Notes: generated by a model from the sequence alone, not told the origin. Numbered from the stretch's first letter, positions 28,505-39,246 are shown. The stretch: 64,000 nt of DNA from an uncultured Caulobacterales bacterium (GCA_903837135.1 CAILTK010000037.1:1-64000); one strand, 5' to 3'. Made by a program: numbers and translations.

Positions 28505-29443
28505 TTACCCCGCCTCGGCCGCCTGCTCGACCGCCAGGGCGAGATCCAGCGCGCGGGCGCCCTCCTCGGCTTCGGCGGGCAGACGGTCGAGTTCGCCGCG
28601 CGCGGCGGCGACGAAGGCGCCAAGGGCGGCGCCCAGCGGGTCCCTGCCGACCGGCGTCTCGTTGAAGTCGGGGTCGAGAGCGAAGGGGGTGGTGTTGCGG
28701 AAGGCGCGGGTGAGGAAGTCGATCTCCACCTCGCCCGAGGGATAGACGATCCGCATGCGCCGCTCGCGCGCCTCGGCGATGCGCGAGGCCTCGAACAGGG
28801 CGATCAGGCCGTCGTCGAAGATGGCCTCGGCCTTGACCTCGTCGGCGAAGGGGCCGTGCAACACCCGCGCATCGGCCTCCACGCTCACCGCCTCGGCCCC
28901 CGACAGGGCCAGGGCCAGGTCGAGGTCGTGGATCATCAGGTCGAGCACGCAGGAAACGTCGAGGTTGCGCGGTCCATGAGTTCCGCGCCGGATCGCCTCC
29001 AGCCGCACCGGCTTCTCCGGCACATCGAACAGGCCCATGGCCCTGAACACCATCCGCTCCTGGTGGCCCACGGCGAGCGGCAGGCCGGCGGCGCGGGCGC
29101 GCGCGATCAGGGCCTCGGCGTCGTCGAGCGTGGTCGCCAGCGGCTTCTCCACATAGACGGCCTTTCCGGCGGCGAGGGCGGCCAGGGCGGCGCCGGCGTG
29201 GGTGGTGGCCGGCGAGGTGATCGAGACCGCGTCGACCGCGCCCAGGAAGGCGGCCAGGTCGGTGAAGGCCCGGCCGCCGAGCGGTCCGGCCAGGGCCTCG
29301 GCGCGCTCGCCGTGCGGATCGAACACGGCGGCGAGGCGCGCCCCGGGCAGTTTCGCGTACTGGTGGGCGTGATAGCCGCCGAACACACCGGCGCCGACCA
29401 CGCCGCACTCGAGAGTCTCGCTTACGGGGAGGGTCTTGCTCAT
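28505..29443 (-). CDS. Gfo/Idh/MocA family NAD(P)-dependent oxidoreductase
   Basis: 312 residues. N-terminal Rossmann domain starting CGVVGAGVFGGYHAHQ (GxGxxG), the family hallmark EKPLAT at about 100, and the C-terminal beta-sheet domain with DLMIHDLDLALALSG, where the HD pair is typical of the catalytic region. The family oxidises or reduces sugars, inositols and related compounds; the substrate cannot be read from the sequence, and no sugar-nucleotide gene is adjacent. The ATG at 29443 is the only start giving the proper Rossmann N-terminus; the frame continues upstream only as antisense to the next gene. Divergent from the DUF429-like gene. Confidence 0.9.
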   Translation of the reverse strand: MSKTLPVSETLECGVVGAGVFGGYHAHQYAKLPGARLAAVFDPHGERAEALAGPLGGRAFTDLAAFLGAVDAVSITSPATTHAGAALAALAAGKAVYVEKPLATTLDDAEALIARARAAGLPLAVGHQERMVFRAMGLFDVPEKPVRLEAIRRGTHGPRNLDVSCVLDLMIHDLDLALALSGAEAVSVEADARVLHGPFADEVKAEAIFDDGLIALFEASRIAEARERRMRIVYPSGEVEIDFLTRAFRNTTPFALDPDFNETPVGRDPLGAALGAFVAAARGELDRLPAEAEEGARALDLALAVEQAAEAG

Positions 29444-29563
29444 GGCGCGCCTTCTAGCGCGCCCCGCCCGTTCGCCAAACCATAAGACGCCGGCAGGCGA
29501 GAAGACGGCTTCAAGCCGGGTCGTGGGCGCTGTAGAAGGCGCGACTGCAAATGGAGAGCCCCC

Positions 29564-30457
29564 GTGGCGCGCCTGTTCAACGCCTATGTGATCGCCGACT
29601 GGAGCGCCAACGCCAAGCCGAAGACGGGCGCGGACTCGATCTGGATCGGCGTGCTCAAGCGCGACGTCCGCTTTCAGTTTGTCTTCGAGAGCTTCAATCC
29701 GGCGACCCGGGCCGAGGCGGAGACGCGCCTCGGCGCCGTGCTCGACGACCTCAAGCGGCGCAGCGAACGGACGCTCCTGGGGTTCGACTTCCCGCTCGGC
29801 TTCCCGCGGGGCTCGGGCCGGGCGCTGAAGCTCAAGGACGAGCAGTGGAGCGGCGTGTGGTCGTTCCTCGCCGCCAATGTGGTCGACAAGGCCGACAACA
29901 CCAACAACCGCTTCGCCGTCGCCAACAAGATGAACCGGCTGATGACGGGCGAGGCGCGGCCGTTCTGGGGCTCGCCGCCCAAGGACGTGCAGACCTGGCT
30001 GACCTCGACCAAGCCGGCCGAGCATGGAACCGACGTGCCGCCGGTGCTGCGCCACGCCGAGGTCGCCGCCAAGGGCGCCAAGTCGATCTGGCAGATCTTC
30101 GGCAACGGCACGGTGGGCAGCCAGGCCATCGTCGGCATTCCGGCGGTGGCGCGGCTGAAGGCGGCGCGCGGCGACGGCTTCAAGGTCTGGCCGTTCGAGA
30201 CCGGCTGGAAGACGCTGAGCGAGGCCGATCTGCAGGGCGTCGACGTGGTGGCCGCCGAGATCTATCCGTCCCTGCTCAAGCCGGACCCCCAGCCGGGCGA
30301 GATCAAGGACCAGGCCCAGGTACGCACCCTGTGCCACCACTTCGCCCGCCTCGACGAGGCCGGCAAGCTCGCCTCGGCCTTCGGCCCGCCCAAGGACTTC
30401 CCCGCCGACGCGGTGGTCGACGTGGCGCACGAGGAAGGCTGGGTGCTGGGGGCCTGA
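29564..30457 (+). CDS. DUF429-like protein, predicted RNase H-type fold
   Basis: 297 residues, not a named enzyme I can recognise with certainty. It starts with YVIADWSANAKPKTGADSIW, continues with LLGFDFPLGFPRG and later VVAAEIYPSLL. Those three acidic landmarks (D in the first strand, D in GFDFPLG, E in AEIYP) match the pattern of DUF429-type predicted nucleases of the RNase H superfamily. Similar alphaproteobacterial proteins are often labelled with cobalamin or molybdopterin names that the sequence itself does not support. The start is likely the GTG at 29564 with GGAGAG upstream. Stand-alone, divergent from the oxidoreductase gene and convergent with the MATE gene. Confidence 0.75.
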   Translation: MARLFNAYVIADWSANAKPKTGADSIWIGVLKRDVRFQFVFESFNPATRAEAETRLGAVLDDLKRRSERTLLGFDFPLGFPRGSGRALKLKDEQWSGVWSFLAANVVDKADNTNNRFAVANKMNRLMTGEARPFWGSPPKDVQTWLTSTKPAEHGTDVPPVLRHAEVAAKGAKSIWQIFGNGTVGSQAIVGIPAVARLKAARGDGFKVWPFETGWKTLSEADLQGVDVVAAEIYPSLLKPDPQPGEIKDQAQVRTLCHHFARLDEAGKLASAFGPPKDFPADAVVDVAHEEGWVLGA

Positions 30458-30545
30458 GGTCAGCTGTTCACCGCTGAGTTCAGTTGATGGTTCGCTCATC
30501 CCGGAAAACTGTCGGGACCATCCCGTCTTCACTCTGTCCGCCGCC

Positions 30546-31928
30546 CTACCCCGCCAGCGCATCCCGCCGCGACATCAGCCAGAAGCGGGCCAGAAGAAAG
30601 CCCGCGGCGAGGAAGCTGGCGACGATCACCGCCTCCATCAGGCCGTTGACGCCCTGATGCAGCGGTAGGGCCAGGAGCCAGGCCAGCGGCATCATCACCA
30701 GCACATAGCTGATCAGATGGGTGACCGACGGGACCAGCACGTCGCCGCGCGCCCTGAGCGCCTGGGCCGCGACGGTCTGCAGGGCGTCCGGCCAGAAGAA
30801 CACGCAGGCCAGCGCCAGCGCGCCCGCCGCCATCACCCGGGTGGAGGGTTCGGCGGTATAGAGACCCGAGATGACGCCGGCCGCCGGGAAGATGGCGAGG
30901 GAGACGACGATCCCGAACACGCTGGCGACGACGAAGGCGATCTGTCCGCCCCGTTTGACGCCGTCGGGATCGACGCCGCCATAGGCGCGGCCGACCACCA
31001 CGGCGGTCGCCGTGCCGAGGCCGAGCGGGATCATGAACACCAGGGCGCCGACGTTCAGCGCCACGGTCCAGGCGGCGACGGCGAAGCCGCCGATCCAGCC
31101 GGCGAACAGATTCAGGCTGGCGAAGGCGGTGACCTCGAAGGCGTTGGAGGCGCCGGCGCCGTAGCCCACCCGCCGCTGCTCGACCTCGGCGGGCAGATCC
31201 CTCGGCGCGGGCGTGAACACGCCGAGCCGGCGCGCGTCGGGCATCAGGGCGATGAAGCTCAAGAGCGCGATCGACAGGAAGGTCCTGGCGCTGAAGGTGG
31301 CCCACGCCCCGCCGAGCGCGCCCATCGGGTGCAGGCCGAACCGGCCCGGCACCAGCACGAGATCGACGCCGAGGTTGACGAGGTTCGCCGCCCACATGAA
31401 CCACATGCCGGGCTGCGGCCGGCCCATGCCCTCAAGCCAGAAGCTGGCGGCGCAGGACAGGGCGTAGGGGATCAGCGACAGGCTGAACACGATCAGCACC
31501 CGTCCCGCCCCACGCGCCAGATCGGGCGCCAGCCCCGCGTGCGCCAAGCCGAACGGTCCCAGTCCGGCCAGCAGCACCGTGGCGCCCGCGCCGATCCACA
31601 GGGCGTAGACCAGAGCGCGCCGGAGCACCGCGCCGGCGGCCTCGGGCCGCCCCTCCCCTACCGCCCGCGAGGCCATGATCTGCGCCCCGGCCAGGAGGCC
31701 GACCAGCATGGTGACGACGATGCTGGTGGGGGCCCAGCCAAGCGCGTGGTAGCCGAGCTCGCGCGCTGAATAGCGTCCCACCACCACCGCGTCCGACAGC
31801 CCCATGGTCATGATGCCGAGGCGCGCGCCGACGACCGGCGCAGCCAGGCGCAGCAGGTCAGTCAGATCTGATCGCCACAGCGCCCGGCGCTGATCGAGCG
31901 GCGGGCGGGGCGGAAGGCTCCCGTCCAT
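30546..31928 (-). CDS. MATE family multidrug/cation antiporter
   Basis: 460 residues, twelve predicted membrane helices in two related halves (LAAPVVGARLGIMTMGLSDAVVVGRY in the first; ASNAFEVTAFASLNLFAGWIGG in the second). MatE proteins export drugs or metabolites in exchange for Na+ or H+. Several Asp residues lie in or near membrane helices, but the ion type cannot be told. Monocistronic by context. Confidence 0.9.
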   Translation of the reverse strand: MDGSLPPRPPLDQRRALWRSDLTDLLRLAAPVVGARLGIMTMGLSDAVVVGRYSARELGYHALGWAPTSIVVTMLVGLLAGAQIMASRAVGEGRPEAAGAVLRRALVYALWIGAGATVLLAGLGPFGLAHAGLAPDLARGAGRVLIVFSLSLIPYALSCAASFWLEGMGRPQPGMWFMWAANLVNLGVDLVLVPGRFGLHPMGALGGAWATFSARTFLSIALLSFIALMPDARRLGVFTPAPRDLPAEVEQRRVGYGAGASNAFEVTAFASLNLFAGWIGGFAVAAWTVALNVGALVFMIPLGLGTATAVVVGRAYGGVDPDGVKRGGQIAFVVASVFGIVVSLAIFPAAGVISGLYTAEPSTRVMAAGALALACVFFWPDALQTVAAQALRARGDVLVPSVTHLISYVLVMMPLAWLLALPLHQGVNGLMEAVIVASFLAAGFLLARFWLMSRRDALAG

Positions 31929-32066
31929 GGGTCCGCTCCGCGAAAGCCGGCGACCATGATCGGGTTGCCGCCCGGGCTCAACCCCGGGCGGGACATTCTG
32001 TGGGAGCGTGGCTGTATTGCCAGCCGGATCCCATCGCCCCCTTCCGGATGGAAGGGATCGCGCCCC

Positions 32067-33470
32067 CTAGACCGCCGCGGCGATGGGCTCGGCCTCCCGC
32101 AGCGAGCGCAGGCGTTCGGCGACCAGGAAGGCCAGCTCCAGGGCCTGGTCGGCGTTGAGGCGCGGGTCGCAGTGGGTGTGGTAGCGGTCGGCGAGGTCGT
32201 GTTCGGTGAGCGCCCGCGCGCCGCCGAGGCATTCGGTGACGTCCTGGCCGGTCATCTCCAGGTGCACGCCGCCCGGATGCACGCCTTCGGCGGTGGCGAT
32301 GTCGATGAAGCTGCGCACCTCGGACAGGATCCGGTCGAACGGCCGGGTCTTGTAGCCGTTGGCGGCCTTCAGCGTATTGCCGTGCATGGGATCGGTGGAC
32401 CACACCACCCGCCGCCCGGCCCGCTTGAGGGCGCGCATCAGGATCGGCAGGCGCTGGGCGATCTTGTCGTGGCCGAAGCGGCCGATCAGGGTCAGCCGGC
32501 CGGGGATGTTGGCCGGGTTCAGGACGTCGATCAGGCGCAGGAGCTCGTCCGCCTCCATGGTCGGGCCGCACTTCAGCGCGATCGGGTTCTTGATGCCGCG
32601 GCAGAACTCCACGTGGGCGCCGTCGAGCTGGCGGGTGCGCTCGCCGATCCACACCGAATGGGCGGAGGTGTCGTACCAGTCGCCCGAGGTGGAATCGACG
32701 CGGGTCATCGCCTCTTCGACGCCCAGCAGCAGGGCCTCGTGGCTGGTGAAGAACTCCACCCGGTGCAGGTCCGAATGGGTCGCCGGCGTCACGCCCACCG
32801 CCTGCATGAACGACAGGCTGTCGGAGATCTTGTCGGCCAGCTCGCGGTAGCGCGCGCTGTTGGGGCTGTCCTTGACGAACTCCAGCGTCCAGCGGTGGAT
32901 GTTGTAGAGGTCGGCGTAGCCGCCGCCGGCGAAGGCGCGCAGCAGGTTCAGCGTCGCCGCCGACTGGGTGTAGGCCTTGAGCAGGCGCTGGGGATCGGGA
33001 ATCCGCTCGGCGGCGGTGAACTCCGCCCCGTTGATGTTGTCGCCGCGATAGGACGGCAGGGTGACGCCGCCGATGGTCTCGATCGGCTCGGAGCGCGGCT
33101 TGGCGAACTGGCCGGCGATGCGGCCCACCTTCACCACCGGCTTGCCGCCCGCGAAGGTCAGCACCACCGCCATCTGCAGGATCAGGCGGAAGGTGTCGCG
33201 GATGTTGTCGGCGCGGAACTCCTTGAAGCTCTCGGCGCAGTCCCCGCCCTGCAGCAGGAAGGCCTTGCCGTCGGCCACGTCGCCGAGCAGCGAAGTCAGC
33301 CGCCGCGCCTCGCCGGCGAACACCAGCGGCGGCAACAGGCGCAGCTCATTCTCCACCGCCGTCAAGGCGGCGGTATCCGGATAGTCGTCGGGCACGTGCC
33401 GCGCCGGGCGGGCGCGCCAGCTCGACGGCGTCCAACGATCGTTGCTTGAGGGCGAGCTTGAAATCGGCAT
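32067..33470 (-). CDS. aroG: 3-deoxy-7-phosphoheptulonate (DAHP) synthase, class II
   Basis: First step of the shikimate pathway: condenses phosphoenolpyruvate and erythrose 4-phosphate. 467 residues of the plant-like class II type, with [11 protein letters not shown] (metal-ligand Cys), [11 protein letters not shown], and [11 protein letters not shown] with the conserved His. The ATG at 33470 is favoured over an in-frame GTG three codons upstream because GTGAAG provides a ribosome site. Aromatic feedback motifs of class I are absent, as expected. The symbol is used loosely, since class II genes are named aroG, aroF or aroH. Confidence 0.93.
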   Translation of the reverse strand: MPISSSPSSNDRWTPSSWRARPARHVPDDYPDTAALTAVENELRLLPPLVFAGEARRLTSLLGDVADGKAFLLQGGDCAESFKEFRADNIRDTFRLILQMAVVLTFAGGKPVVKVGRIAGQFAKPRSEPIETIGGVTLPSYRGDNINGAEFTAAERIPDPQRLLKAYTQSAATLNLLRAFAGGGYADLYNIHRWTLEFVKDSPNSARYRELADKISDSLSFMQAVGVTPATHSDLHRVEFFTSHEALLLGVEEAMTRVDSTSGDWYDTSAHSVWIGERTRQLDGAHVEFCRGIKNPIALKCGPTMEADELLRLIDVLNPANIPGRLTLIGRFGHDKIAQRLPILMRALKRAGRRVVWSTDPMHGNTLKAANGYKTRPFDRILSEVRSFIDIATAEGVHPGGVHLEMTGQDVTECLGGARALTEHDLADRYHTHCDPRLNADQALELAFLVAERLRSLREAEPIAAAV

Positions 33471-33552
33471 GTTCTTCACTTGAAACGGGGCCGTATAAGC
33501 GAAATCCGGCGGTTTGGGGAGCCGTTTTGCGCGGACCTCCGGGTGGGCGGGT

Positions 33553-34842
33553 CTACGCGAGCGGCGTGAGCTCGGTGAGCTGTTCGGACGGCGTCCAGTT
33601 GGGGAAGGCTTCGGCGAAGGTCCAGCACAGGACCACCGCGATCGCGCCGAGGGCCAGCCACCACTCCTGCCAGACGCCGAAGCTCATCCCGCCGATCGAC
33701 AGATAGGCGACGACCACGGCGGCGAATACGCCGGCGTTGGCGCGGCTGATCTCCGCCGCGGCGCCGATCCGCACCCACACATAGCTCCAGAACAGGGCGC
33801 CGATCGCCGCGCCGACGACGCCGAGCTCGAGCCAGAGCTGCAGGACGGCGTTGTGCGGATGCAGCGGGACGGCGGCCCAGACCCGGCTGGAATCGATCCC
33901 CCAGCCGAGCCATGGCCGTTCGGCGATGCGCGCGGCGACGAAGCGCCAGATGTCGAGCCGGATGCCCCAGGACGCCTTGGCCAGCCCCTGGTCCCCGCGC
34001 AGGTGCGGCAGGTAGGGACCGGCGAAGATGAAGAAGGCCGGGGTGAGCGCGAAGTAGAGCACCGTGAGCGCGAGCATCGCCCACACCACAGGCCGGCCGA
34101 GGCGGTGGACGGCGAGGAAGACCACGCCGCCCAGCACGAGCGCCACCACGGGCGAATCCACGTGCAGGCCGATCGAGGCGACGATCAGCCCGATGGCGAG
34201 CAGGACCGCGCCGATGGTCCGGCCCGTCCGGCGCAGCCAGAGGGCGGTCGGCCAGAACAGCAGGGCGACCGTGAAGCAGCCCCGGCCCGCGTTGCGCTGG
34301 ATGATCTCCGGCTTGTCGACCGCATGCGCGGACAGGCGAAGGGCGCGGTAGACCGCGCCGCCGGACACCGCGTCGACGGTCATCAGCGCGGTGACGAGGC
34401 CGAGGCCGATCGCGAGGGTGGCCAGGACCCGCCCGGCCGATCCGGGCGGCGATTCGCGCGCCAGGGCGGCGAAGGCGCCGTAGAGCCCCACTTCGAGCAC
34501 CAGCTTGAGCGCCGTCAGCCCCTCGATCGCCTTGTAGCGGTGGAAGTCCGCATGCAGCGGCAAGGCGATGCTCCAGGCCATCGAGATCACGCTCCACAGG
34601 GCCAGCGCCAGCAGAATGGCCATCCCCGGCAGAGGGCCGCGCCGGCCCGCCAGGAAGGGCATGCCGACGATGCCGGCGACCCCGACCACCGCCGCATAGG
34701 CGTTCTGGCCCGCATAGCCCACGGGGCCGGTCAGCGCGGCCACGATCAACACCAGGATCAGGGCGAGGCGCGATCGCCACCGGCGCCAGCCCAGGCCGTC
34801 GACACGGGGGGTGACGGCGAGCGCCGGTTCGGCGCTGCTCAT
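33553..34842 (-). CDS. O-antigen ligase/polymerase family membrane protein
   Basis: 429 residues, 10-12 membrane helices, with a large loop and the signature [18 protein letters not shown], the HN...ExG pattern of Wzy_C/WaaL proteins. Such enzymes ligate or polymerise undecaprenyl-linked polysaccharide at the periplasmic face. The ATG overlaps the gor stop as ATGA (34839-34842), so it is translated with glutathione reductase, an odd functional pairing. No glycosyltransferase is near. Confidence 0.88.
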   Translation of the reverse strand: MSSAEPALAVTPRVDGLGWRRWRSRLALILVLIVAALTGPVGYAGQNAYAAVVGVAGIVGMPFLAGRRGPLPGMAILLALALWSVISMAWSIALPLHADFHRYKAIEGLTALKLVLEVGLYGAFAALARESPPGSAGRVLATLAIGLGLVTALMTVDAVSGGAVYRALRLSAHAVDKPEIIQRNAGRGCFTVALLFWPTALWLRRTGRTIGAVLLAIGLIVASIGLHVDSPVVALVLGGVVFLAVHRLGRPVVWAMLALTVLYFALTPAFFIFAGPYLPHLRGDQGLAKASWGIRLDIWRFVAARIAERPWLGWGIDSSRVWAAVPLHPHNAVLQLWLELGVVGAAIGALFWSYVWVRIGAAAEISRANAGVFAAVVVAYLSIGGMSFGVWQEWWLALGAIAVVLCWTFAEAFPNWTPSEQLTELTPLA

Positions 34843-36233
34843 TCTGCCGCGGCGAGTTCGGGCGGCATGTACTTTTCGCGCAGGGTGACCAGTTCTTCGG
34901 ACACCGTCGGATGCAGGGCGCAGGTGGCGTCCCACTGCGCCTTGGTCAGGCCGGCCTTCACGGCGATGGCGGCGAGCTGGATCGTCTCCGGGCCTTCCTC
35001 GCCGACGATGTGGCAACCCAGCACCTTATCGGTCTTGGGATCGACGATCAGCTTCATCAGCATCCGGGTCTCGTCGCCGGCGAACAGGGTCCGCATCGGC
35101 CGAAAACGCGTGAGGTAGACGTCGACCTTGCCATATTCATGGCGGGCCTGGGCCTCGGTCAGACCGACCACGCCGATCGGCGGCTGGGAGAAGACCGCGG
35201 TCGGCACGGCGTCGTAGGTGAAGTGCATCGGCCGGTCGTAGAACACGGTCTCGGCGAAGCACTGGGCCTCGCGGATCGCCACCGGCGTCAGGTTCATGCG
35301 GTCGGTGACGTCGCCCACCGCCCAGATGTGCGGGACGCTTGTGGTCGAGAAGTCGTCGACGGCGATCGCGCCCTTGTCGTTGAGCGTCACGCCGGCCTTG
35401 TCGAGCCCCAGGCCCTTCACGTGCGGTTCGCGTCCGGTGGCGAACATCACCACTTCGCTCTCGATCACCATCGAGTCCGTCACATGGCTGACCAGGATGC
35501 CGTCCTCGCGCTTCTCGATCCGTTCGTGCCGGCAGGCCAGGGCGACGCGCAGGCCGCGGCGGCGCAGTTCGTCGGCCAGGTGCGAGCGCACGTCCTCGTC
35601 GAACCCGCGCAAGAGGTTGGAGCCGCGGTAGGCCAGGGTCACGTCGACGCCGAGCCCGTGGAAGATGCAGGCGAACTCCACGGCGATATAGCCGCCGCCG
35701 ACGATCAGCATCCGCTTGGGCAGTTCGGGCAGGTGGAACACCTCGTCGGAAGTGATGGCGTGCTCGGTCCCCGGCACGTCGTCCGGCAGCTTAGGCCGGC
35801 CGCCGGTGGCGATCAGGATCTTGGCGGCGGTGATCCGCTTCTTGCCCTCGCGCAGATCCACCTCGACCGTGTGCGGATCGACGAACACGGCGCGGCCGTG
35901 GAACAGGTCCGCGCCCGCCTTCATCAGGTTGGCGACATAGATCCCGGACAGGCGGGCGATCTCCGCGTCCTTCTTGTCGCGGAAGGCGCACCAGTCGAAG
36001 GTCGGCTCGCCCACGTCCCAGCCATAGCCCTTGGCCAGCTCGAACTGGGTCCGGAAGTCCGAAGCGAACACCATGAACTTCTTGGGCACGCAGCCACGGA
36101 CCACGCAGGTGCCGCCGACCCGGCTCTCCTCTGCCACCGCCACCTTGGCGCCCGACAGGGCCGCCAGCCGCGCCGCGCGCACCCCGCCGGAGCCGGCGCC
36201 GATGACGAACAGGTCGTAGTCATAGTTCGTCAT
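34839..36233 (-). CDS. gor: Glutathione-disulfide reductase
   Basis: FAD flavoprotein reducing oxidised glutathione with NADPH. 464 residues: FAD site VIGAGSGG, redox disulfide C43/C48 in GGTCVVRGCVPKK, second dinucleotide site VGGGYIAVEF, and the C-terminal active His in CALHPTVSEE. The ATG at 36233 is the family start; extension to 36287 adds unrelated residues. Likely follows rpiA in one transcript. Confidence 0.95.
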   Translation of the reverse strand: MTNYDYDLFVIGAGSGGVRAARLAALSGAKVAVAEESRVGGTCVVRGCVPKKFMVFASDFRTQFELAKGYGWDVGEPTFDWCAFRDKKDAEIARLSGIYVANLMKAGADLFHGRAVFVDPHTVEVDLREGKKRITAAKILIATGGRPKLPDDVPGTEHAITSDEVFHLPELPKRMLIVGGGYIAVEFACIFHGLGVDVTLAYRGSNLLRGFDEDVRSHLADELRRRGLRVALACRHERIEKREDGILVSHVTDSMVIESEVVMFATGREPHVKGLGLDKAGVTLNDKGAIAVDDFSTTSVPHIWAVGDVTDRMNLTPVAIREAQCFAETVFYDRPMHFTYDAVPTAVFSQPPIGVVGLTEAQARHEYGKVDVYLTRFRPMRTLFAGDETRMLMKLIVDPKTDKVLGCHIVGEEGPETIQLAAIAVKAGLTKAQWDATCALHPTVSEELVTLREKYMPPELAAAE

Positions 36234-36347
36234 TGGGAATCCCTGGGCGCGTGGACATGCATCTTGTCCCCATCTAGGGCGCGCCAAGCGGAAGGGGAAC
36301 CCAAAGAGGTTGCTCCATAGTGTCCGCCCATCCCGGCGAGCGCCGGC

Positions 36348-37031
36348 TTAGGGCGTCAAAACCTCGACGCCGGTATCGCCGGCGATGAAGGCCTGGTCGG
36401 CCAGGTCGAGGAACAGGCCGTGGTCGACCACGCCGGTGATCGATTTCAGCGCGCCGGCCAGCTGGGCCGGCTCCTCGATCGCCCCGCGACCGGCGTCGTA
36501 GATCAGATTGCCGCTGTCGGTGATCACCGGCGCGCCGTCCTTCGTGCGCAGGCGCGGGGTCGGCAGGCCGAAATCGACCAGCACGTCGGCGATGGCGTTG
36601 GCGGTATGCGTGTGCCCGAACCGCACCACCTCGATCGGCAGGGGAAAGCCGCCCAGCACCGTCGACACCTTGGAGGCGTCGGCGATCACCACGCAGCGGC
36701 GCGACGCCTCCCACACCAGCTTCTCGCGCAGGAGGGCCGCGCCTCCGCCCTTGATCAGGGCCAGGCCGGGGCCGATCTCGTCGGCGCCGTCGACGGTGAG
36801 GTCGATGGAGCGCGCCTCGTCGAGCGGCAGGGTGCGCAGGCCGAGCGCGCGCGCCAGCGCCTCGGTGGCCTCCGAGGTGGAGACGCCCTGTACGTCGAGC
36901 TTGCGCGCGGCCAGGGCGCGGACGAAATGCGCCGCCGTGGTGCCGGTGCCGAGGCCCACGGTCATCCCGGCTTCGACCAGGGCCGCGGCCGCCTCCCCCG
37001 CCTTGGCCTTCTGTGCGTCGTTGTCGGCCAT
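36348..37031 (-). CDS. rpiA: Ribose-5-phosphate isomerase A
   Basis: Interconverts ribose 5-phosphate and ribulose 5-phosphate in the pentose phosphate pathway. 227 residues: GLGTGTTAAHFV phosphate loop, DLTVDGADEI, and IKGGGAALLREKLV with the catalytic Glu/Lys region. It follows glmU by five bases. Confidence 0.96.
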   Translation of the reverse strand: MADNDAQKAKAGEAAAALVEAGMTVGLGTGTTAAHFVRALAARKLDVQGVSTSEATEALARALGLRTLPLDEARSIDLTVDGADEIGPGLALIKGGGAALLREKLVWEASRRCVVIADASKVSTVLGGFPLPIEVVRFGHTHTANAIADVLVDFGLPTPRLRTKDGAPVITDSGNLIYDAGRGAIEEPAQLAGALKSITGVVDHGLFLDLADQAFIAGDTGVEVLTP

Positions 37032-37036
37032 GGTGG

Positions 37037-38407
37037 TCACTTGTTCTGGCGTTTGCTTTTCTGGGCCCGCTTCATCTCGCGAAACCGCGCGGCCCAGCCG
37101 GGCTTCTCGACCTGGGCCGAGCGCTCGAGCGCGAGAGCACCGGCGGCGACATCCCTCGTGACGACCGAGCCCGAGCCGGTCATGGCCCCCGCCCCCACGG
37201 TCACCGGCGCCACCAGGGCGGTGTTGGAGCCGATGAAGGCGCCCTCGCCCACATGGGTCTGGTGCTTGTCGAAGCCGTCGTAGTTGCAGAAGATCGTCCC
37301 GGCGCCGATGTTGGCGCCGGCGCCGACGCTGCCGTCGCCGAGATAGCTCAGGTGGTTGGCCTTGGCGCCCTTGCCGACCACCACCTTCTTCACCTCGACG
37401 AAGTTGCCGATGTGAGCGTCCTCGCCGATGTCGGCGCCGGGCCGCAGCCGGGCGTAGGGGCCGATCACGGCGCCCGAGCGCACGACGCAGTCCTCGAGGT
37501 GAGAGAAGGCCCGGATCACGGCGCCGGTTTCGATCCTGACGCCGGCCGCGAGCACCACGTTGGGTTCGATGGTCACGCCCCCCGCGACCTCGGAGTCCCA
37601 CGACAGATGCACGGTCTCGGGAGCCGGCATGGTGACGCCCGAGTCCATCAGCCGCCGCCGCAGTTGGCGCTGGAGCACCGCCTCCGCCTCAGCCAGCTCG
37701 GCCTGGGAGTTCACGCCCATGACCGCCGTTTCCGCCGCGAACACGACGGCGACCTTCAGGCCCCGGCCGCGCGCCAGGCCGACCACGTCGGTCAGGTAGT
37801 ATTCGCCTTTGGCGTTCTCATTGCCAACCTCGCCGAGCAGGTCGAACAGCAGGGCGGCCGACGCGGCCAGCACGCCGGAATTGCAGGCGGTTATACTCAA
37901 CTCCTCGGGCGTGGCGTCCTTGGCCTCGACGATCCGTTTCAATCCCCCGGCGACATCCAGCACCAGGCGGCCATAGGCGCCGGGCTCGGCCGCCTGGAAC
38001 CCGAGCACGACCAGATCCGCCCCTCTGCCCCGCGCCGCGAACAGGGGCTCGAGCGTCGCCGCGTCGATCAGCGGCGCGTCGGCGTAGGTGACCACCAAGT
38101 CGCCGGTGAAGCCGGCGAGCGTTTGTTCGGCGGCGCGCACGGCGTGACCGGTGCCGAGCGGCGGATCCTGTACGGCGATGGCGCCGTCGCCGAGCCGCCC
38201 GGCCACATGGGCGCCGACCTCCGGCGAATGATCGCCCACCACCACCACCGTGCGTGCGCAGCCGGCCGCCTCGGTGGCGTCGATGGCGCGATCGAGCATG
38301 GTGCGGCCGCCGATCCGATGCAGCACCTTGGGGGTGGGCGAGCGCATCCGCGTGCCCTGCCCGGCGGCGAGGATGACGGCGGCGCGTTTCGCCGAGGCTT
38401 CGGCCAT
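37037..38407 (-). CDS. glmU: Bifunctional GlmU (glucosamine-1-P acetyltransferase / GlcNAc-1-P uridyltransferase)
   Basis: Makes UDP-GlcNAc, the shared precursor of peptidoglycan and lipid A. 456 residues: N-terminal pyrophosphorylase ([20 protein letters not shown], about 1-230) and C-terminal left-handed beta-helix acetyltransferase (about 250-440) with [20 protein letters not shown]. The ATG at 38407 is the family start. First gene of a minus-strand unit with rpiA, gor and the ligase; divergent from gph. Confidence 0.96.
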   Translation of the reverse strand: MAEASAKRAAVILAAGQGTRMRSPTPKVLHRIGGRTMLDRAIDATEAAGCARTVVVVGDHSPEVGAHVAGRLGDGAIAVQDPPLGTGHAVRAAEQTLAGFTGDLVVTYADAPLIDAATLEPLFAARGRGADLVVLGFQAAEPGAYGRLVLDVAGGLKRIVEAKDATPEELSITACNSGVLAASAALLFDLLGEVGNENAKGEYYLTDVVGLARGRGLKVAVVFAAETAVMGVNSQAELAEAEAVLQRQLRRRLMDSGVTMPAPETVHLSWDSEVAGGVTIEPNVVLAAGVRIETGAVIRAFSHLEDCVVRSGAVIGPYARLRPGADIGEDAHIGNFVEVKKVVVGKGAKANHLSYLGDGSVGAGANIGAGTIFCNYDGFDKHQTHVGEGAFIGSNTALVAPVTVGAGAMTGSGSVVTRDVAAGALALERSAQVEKPGWAARFREMKRAQKSKRQNK

Positions 38408-38520
38408 ACTGCTGATTCCCTGGACTGCCGCTTGGCAGCCGGTCCGATTTAGCCGAAACGGCCCCGTTGCCAAAGTCCGGGATCGACAGACACCGGGATT
38501 GACCAAAGGACAGGATCACC

Positions 38521-39213
38521 ATGCGGCTGGCCGGCGCCACCATCGCCTTCGATCTCGACGGCACCCTGGTCGAGACCGCGCCCGACCTGATCGGCGCCTT
38601 GAACGTGGTGCTCGGCGAGCGGCGCCTGCCGGCCCTGCCCACCGAGGCGGCGCGGGTGCTGGTGGGCCGTGGCGCGCGCGTCTTGATCGAGCGCGGCTTC
38701 GCCGCCGCCGGGGAACCGCTCGACGAGGCCGAGACCCCGGGCCTGGTGACCCGCTTCATCGAGGTCTACCGCGGCCGCATCGCCAGTGAGAGCCGGCCGT
38801 TTCCGGGCGTGGGGGAGGCGCTGGACCAGCTCGCCGCCGCCGGCGCCGTCCTGGCCGTCTGCACCAACAAGCCCACCGGCCTGTCCAACCTGCTGCTCGA
38901 GGCCCTGGGCATGGCCTGGCGCTTCAAGGCGGTGATCGGCGCCGACAGCGCGCCGAAGCCCAAGCCGGATCCGAGCCATCTCCTGCACGCCATAAGCCAG
39001 GCCGGCGGAGACCCGGCCCGCGCCCTGATGGTCGGCGACAGCCGGGCCGACGCGGAGGCCGCCCGTGCGGCCGGCGTGCCCTGCATCCTGTTTCCGTTCG
39101 GCTATACCGACGTGTCCGTGCACACCCTGGACGCCGATCTGGTGATCGACGGCTTCGCCGACCTGCCGGCGGCGGCCGAACGGCTGTTGATCCCCCGGCT
39201 TGCTCCGGCGTAA
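38521..39213 (+). CDS. gph: Phosphoglycolate phosphatase (HAD family)
   Basis: Removes phosphate from 2-phosphoglycolate arising from oxidative DNA damage or oxygenase activity. 230 residues; HAD motif I FDLDGTLVET, motif II VCTNKP, motif III lysines in KPKPDP, motif IV VGDSRADAEAA. Ribosome site AAGGACAGG upstream. The exact substrate within the Gph-like HAD group is inferred. Confidence 0.9.
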   Translation: MRLAGATIAFDLDGTLVETAPDLIGALNVVLGERRLPALPTEAARVLVGRGARVLIERGFAAAGEPLDEAETPGLVTRFIEVYRGRIASESRPFPGVGEALDQLAAAGAVLAVCTNKPTGLSNLLLEALGMAWRFKAVIGADSAPKPKPDPSHLLHAISQAGGDPARALMVGDSRADAEAARAAGVPCILFPFGYTDVSVHTLDADLVIDGFADLPAAAERLLIPRLAPA

Positions 39214-39246
39214 GCGCTCGTCTATACGCACGCCCTTCCCCGGATC

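Noticed and set aside
28505-29443. Assignment of the Gfo/Idh/MocA gene as GnnA (UDP-GlcNAc 3-dehydrogenase for diamino lipid A)
   Set aside because: Tempting because Caulobacter lipid A contains diaminoglucose, but no aminotransferase is next to it and the sequence alone does not fix the substrate.
32033-32066. Hairpin CCCTTCC-N4-GGAAGGG after the DAHP synthase gene
   Set aside because: Short stem, no T tract; could be chance in this GC-rich gap, so not listed as a terminator.
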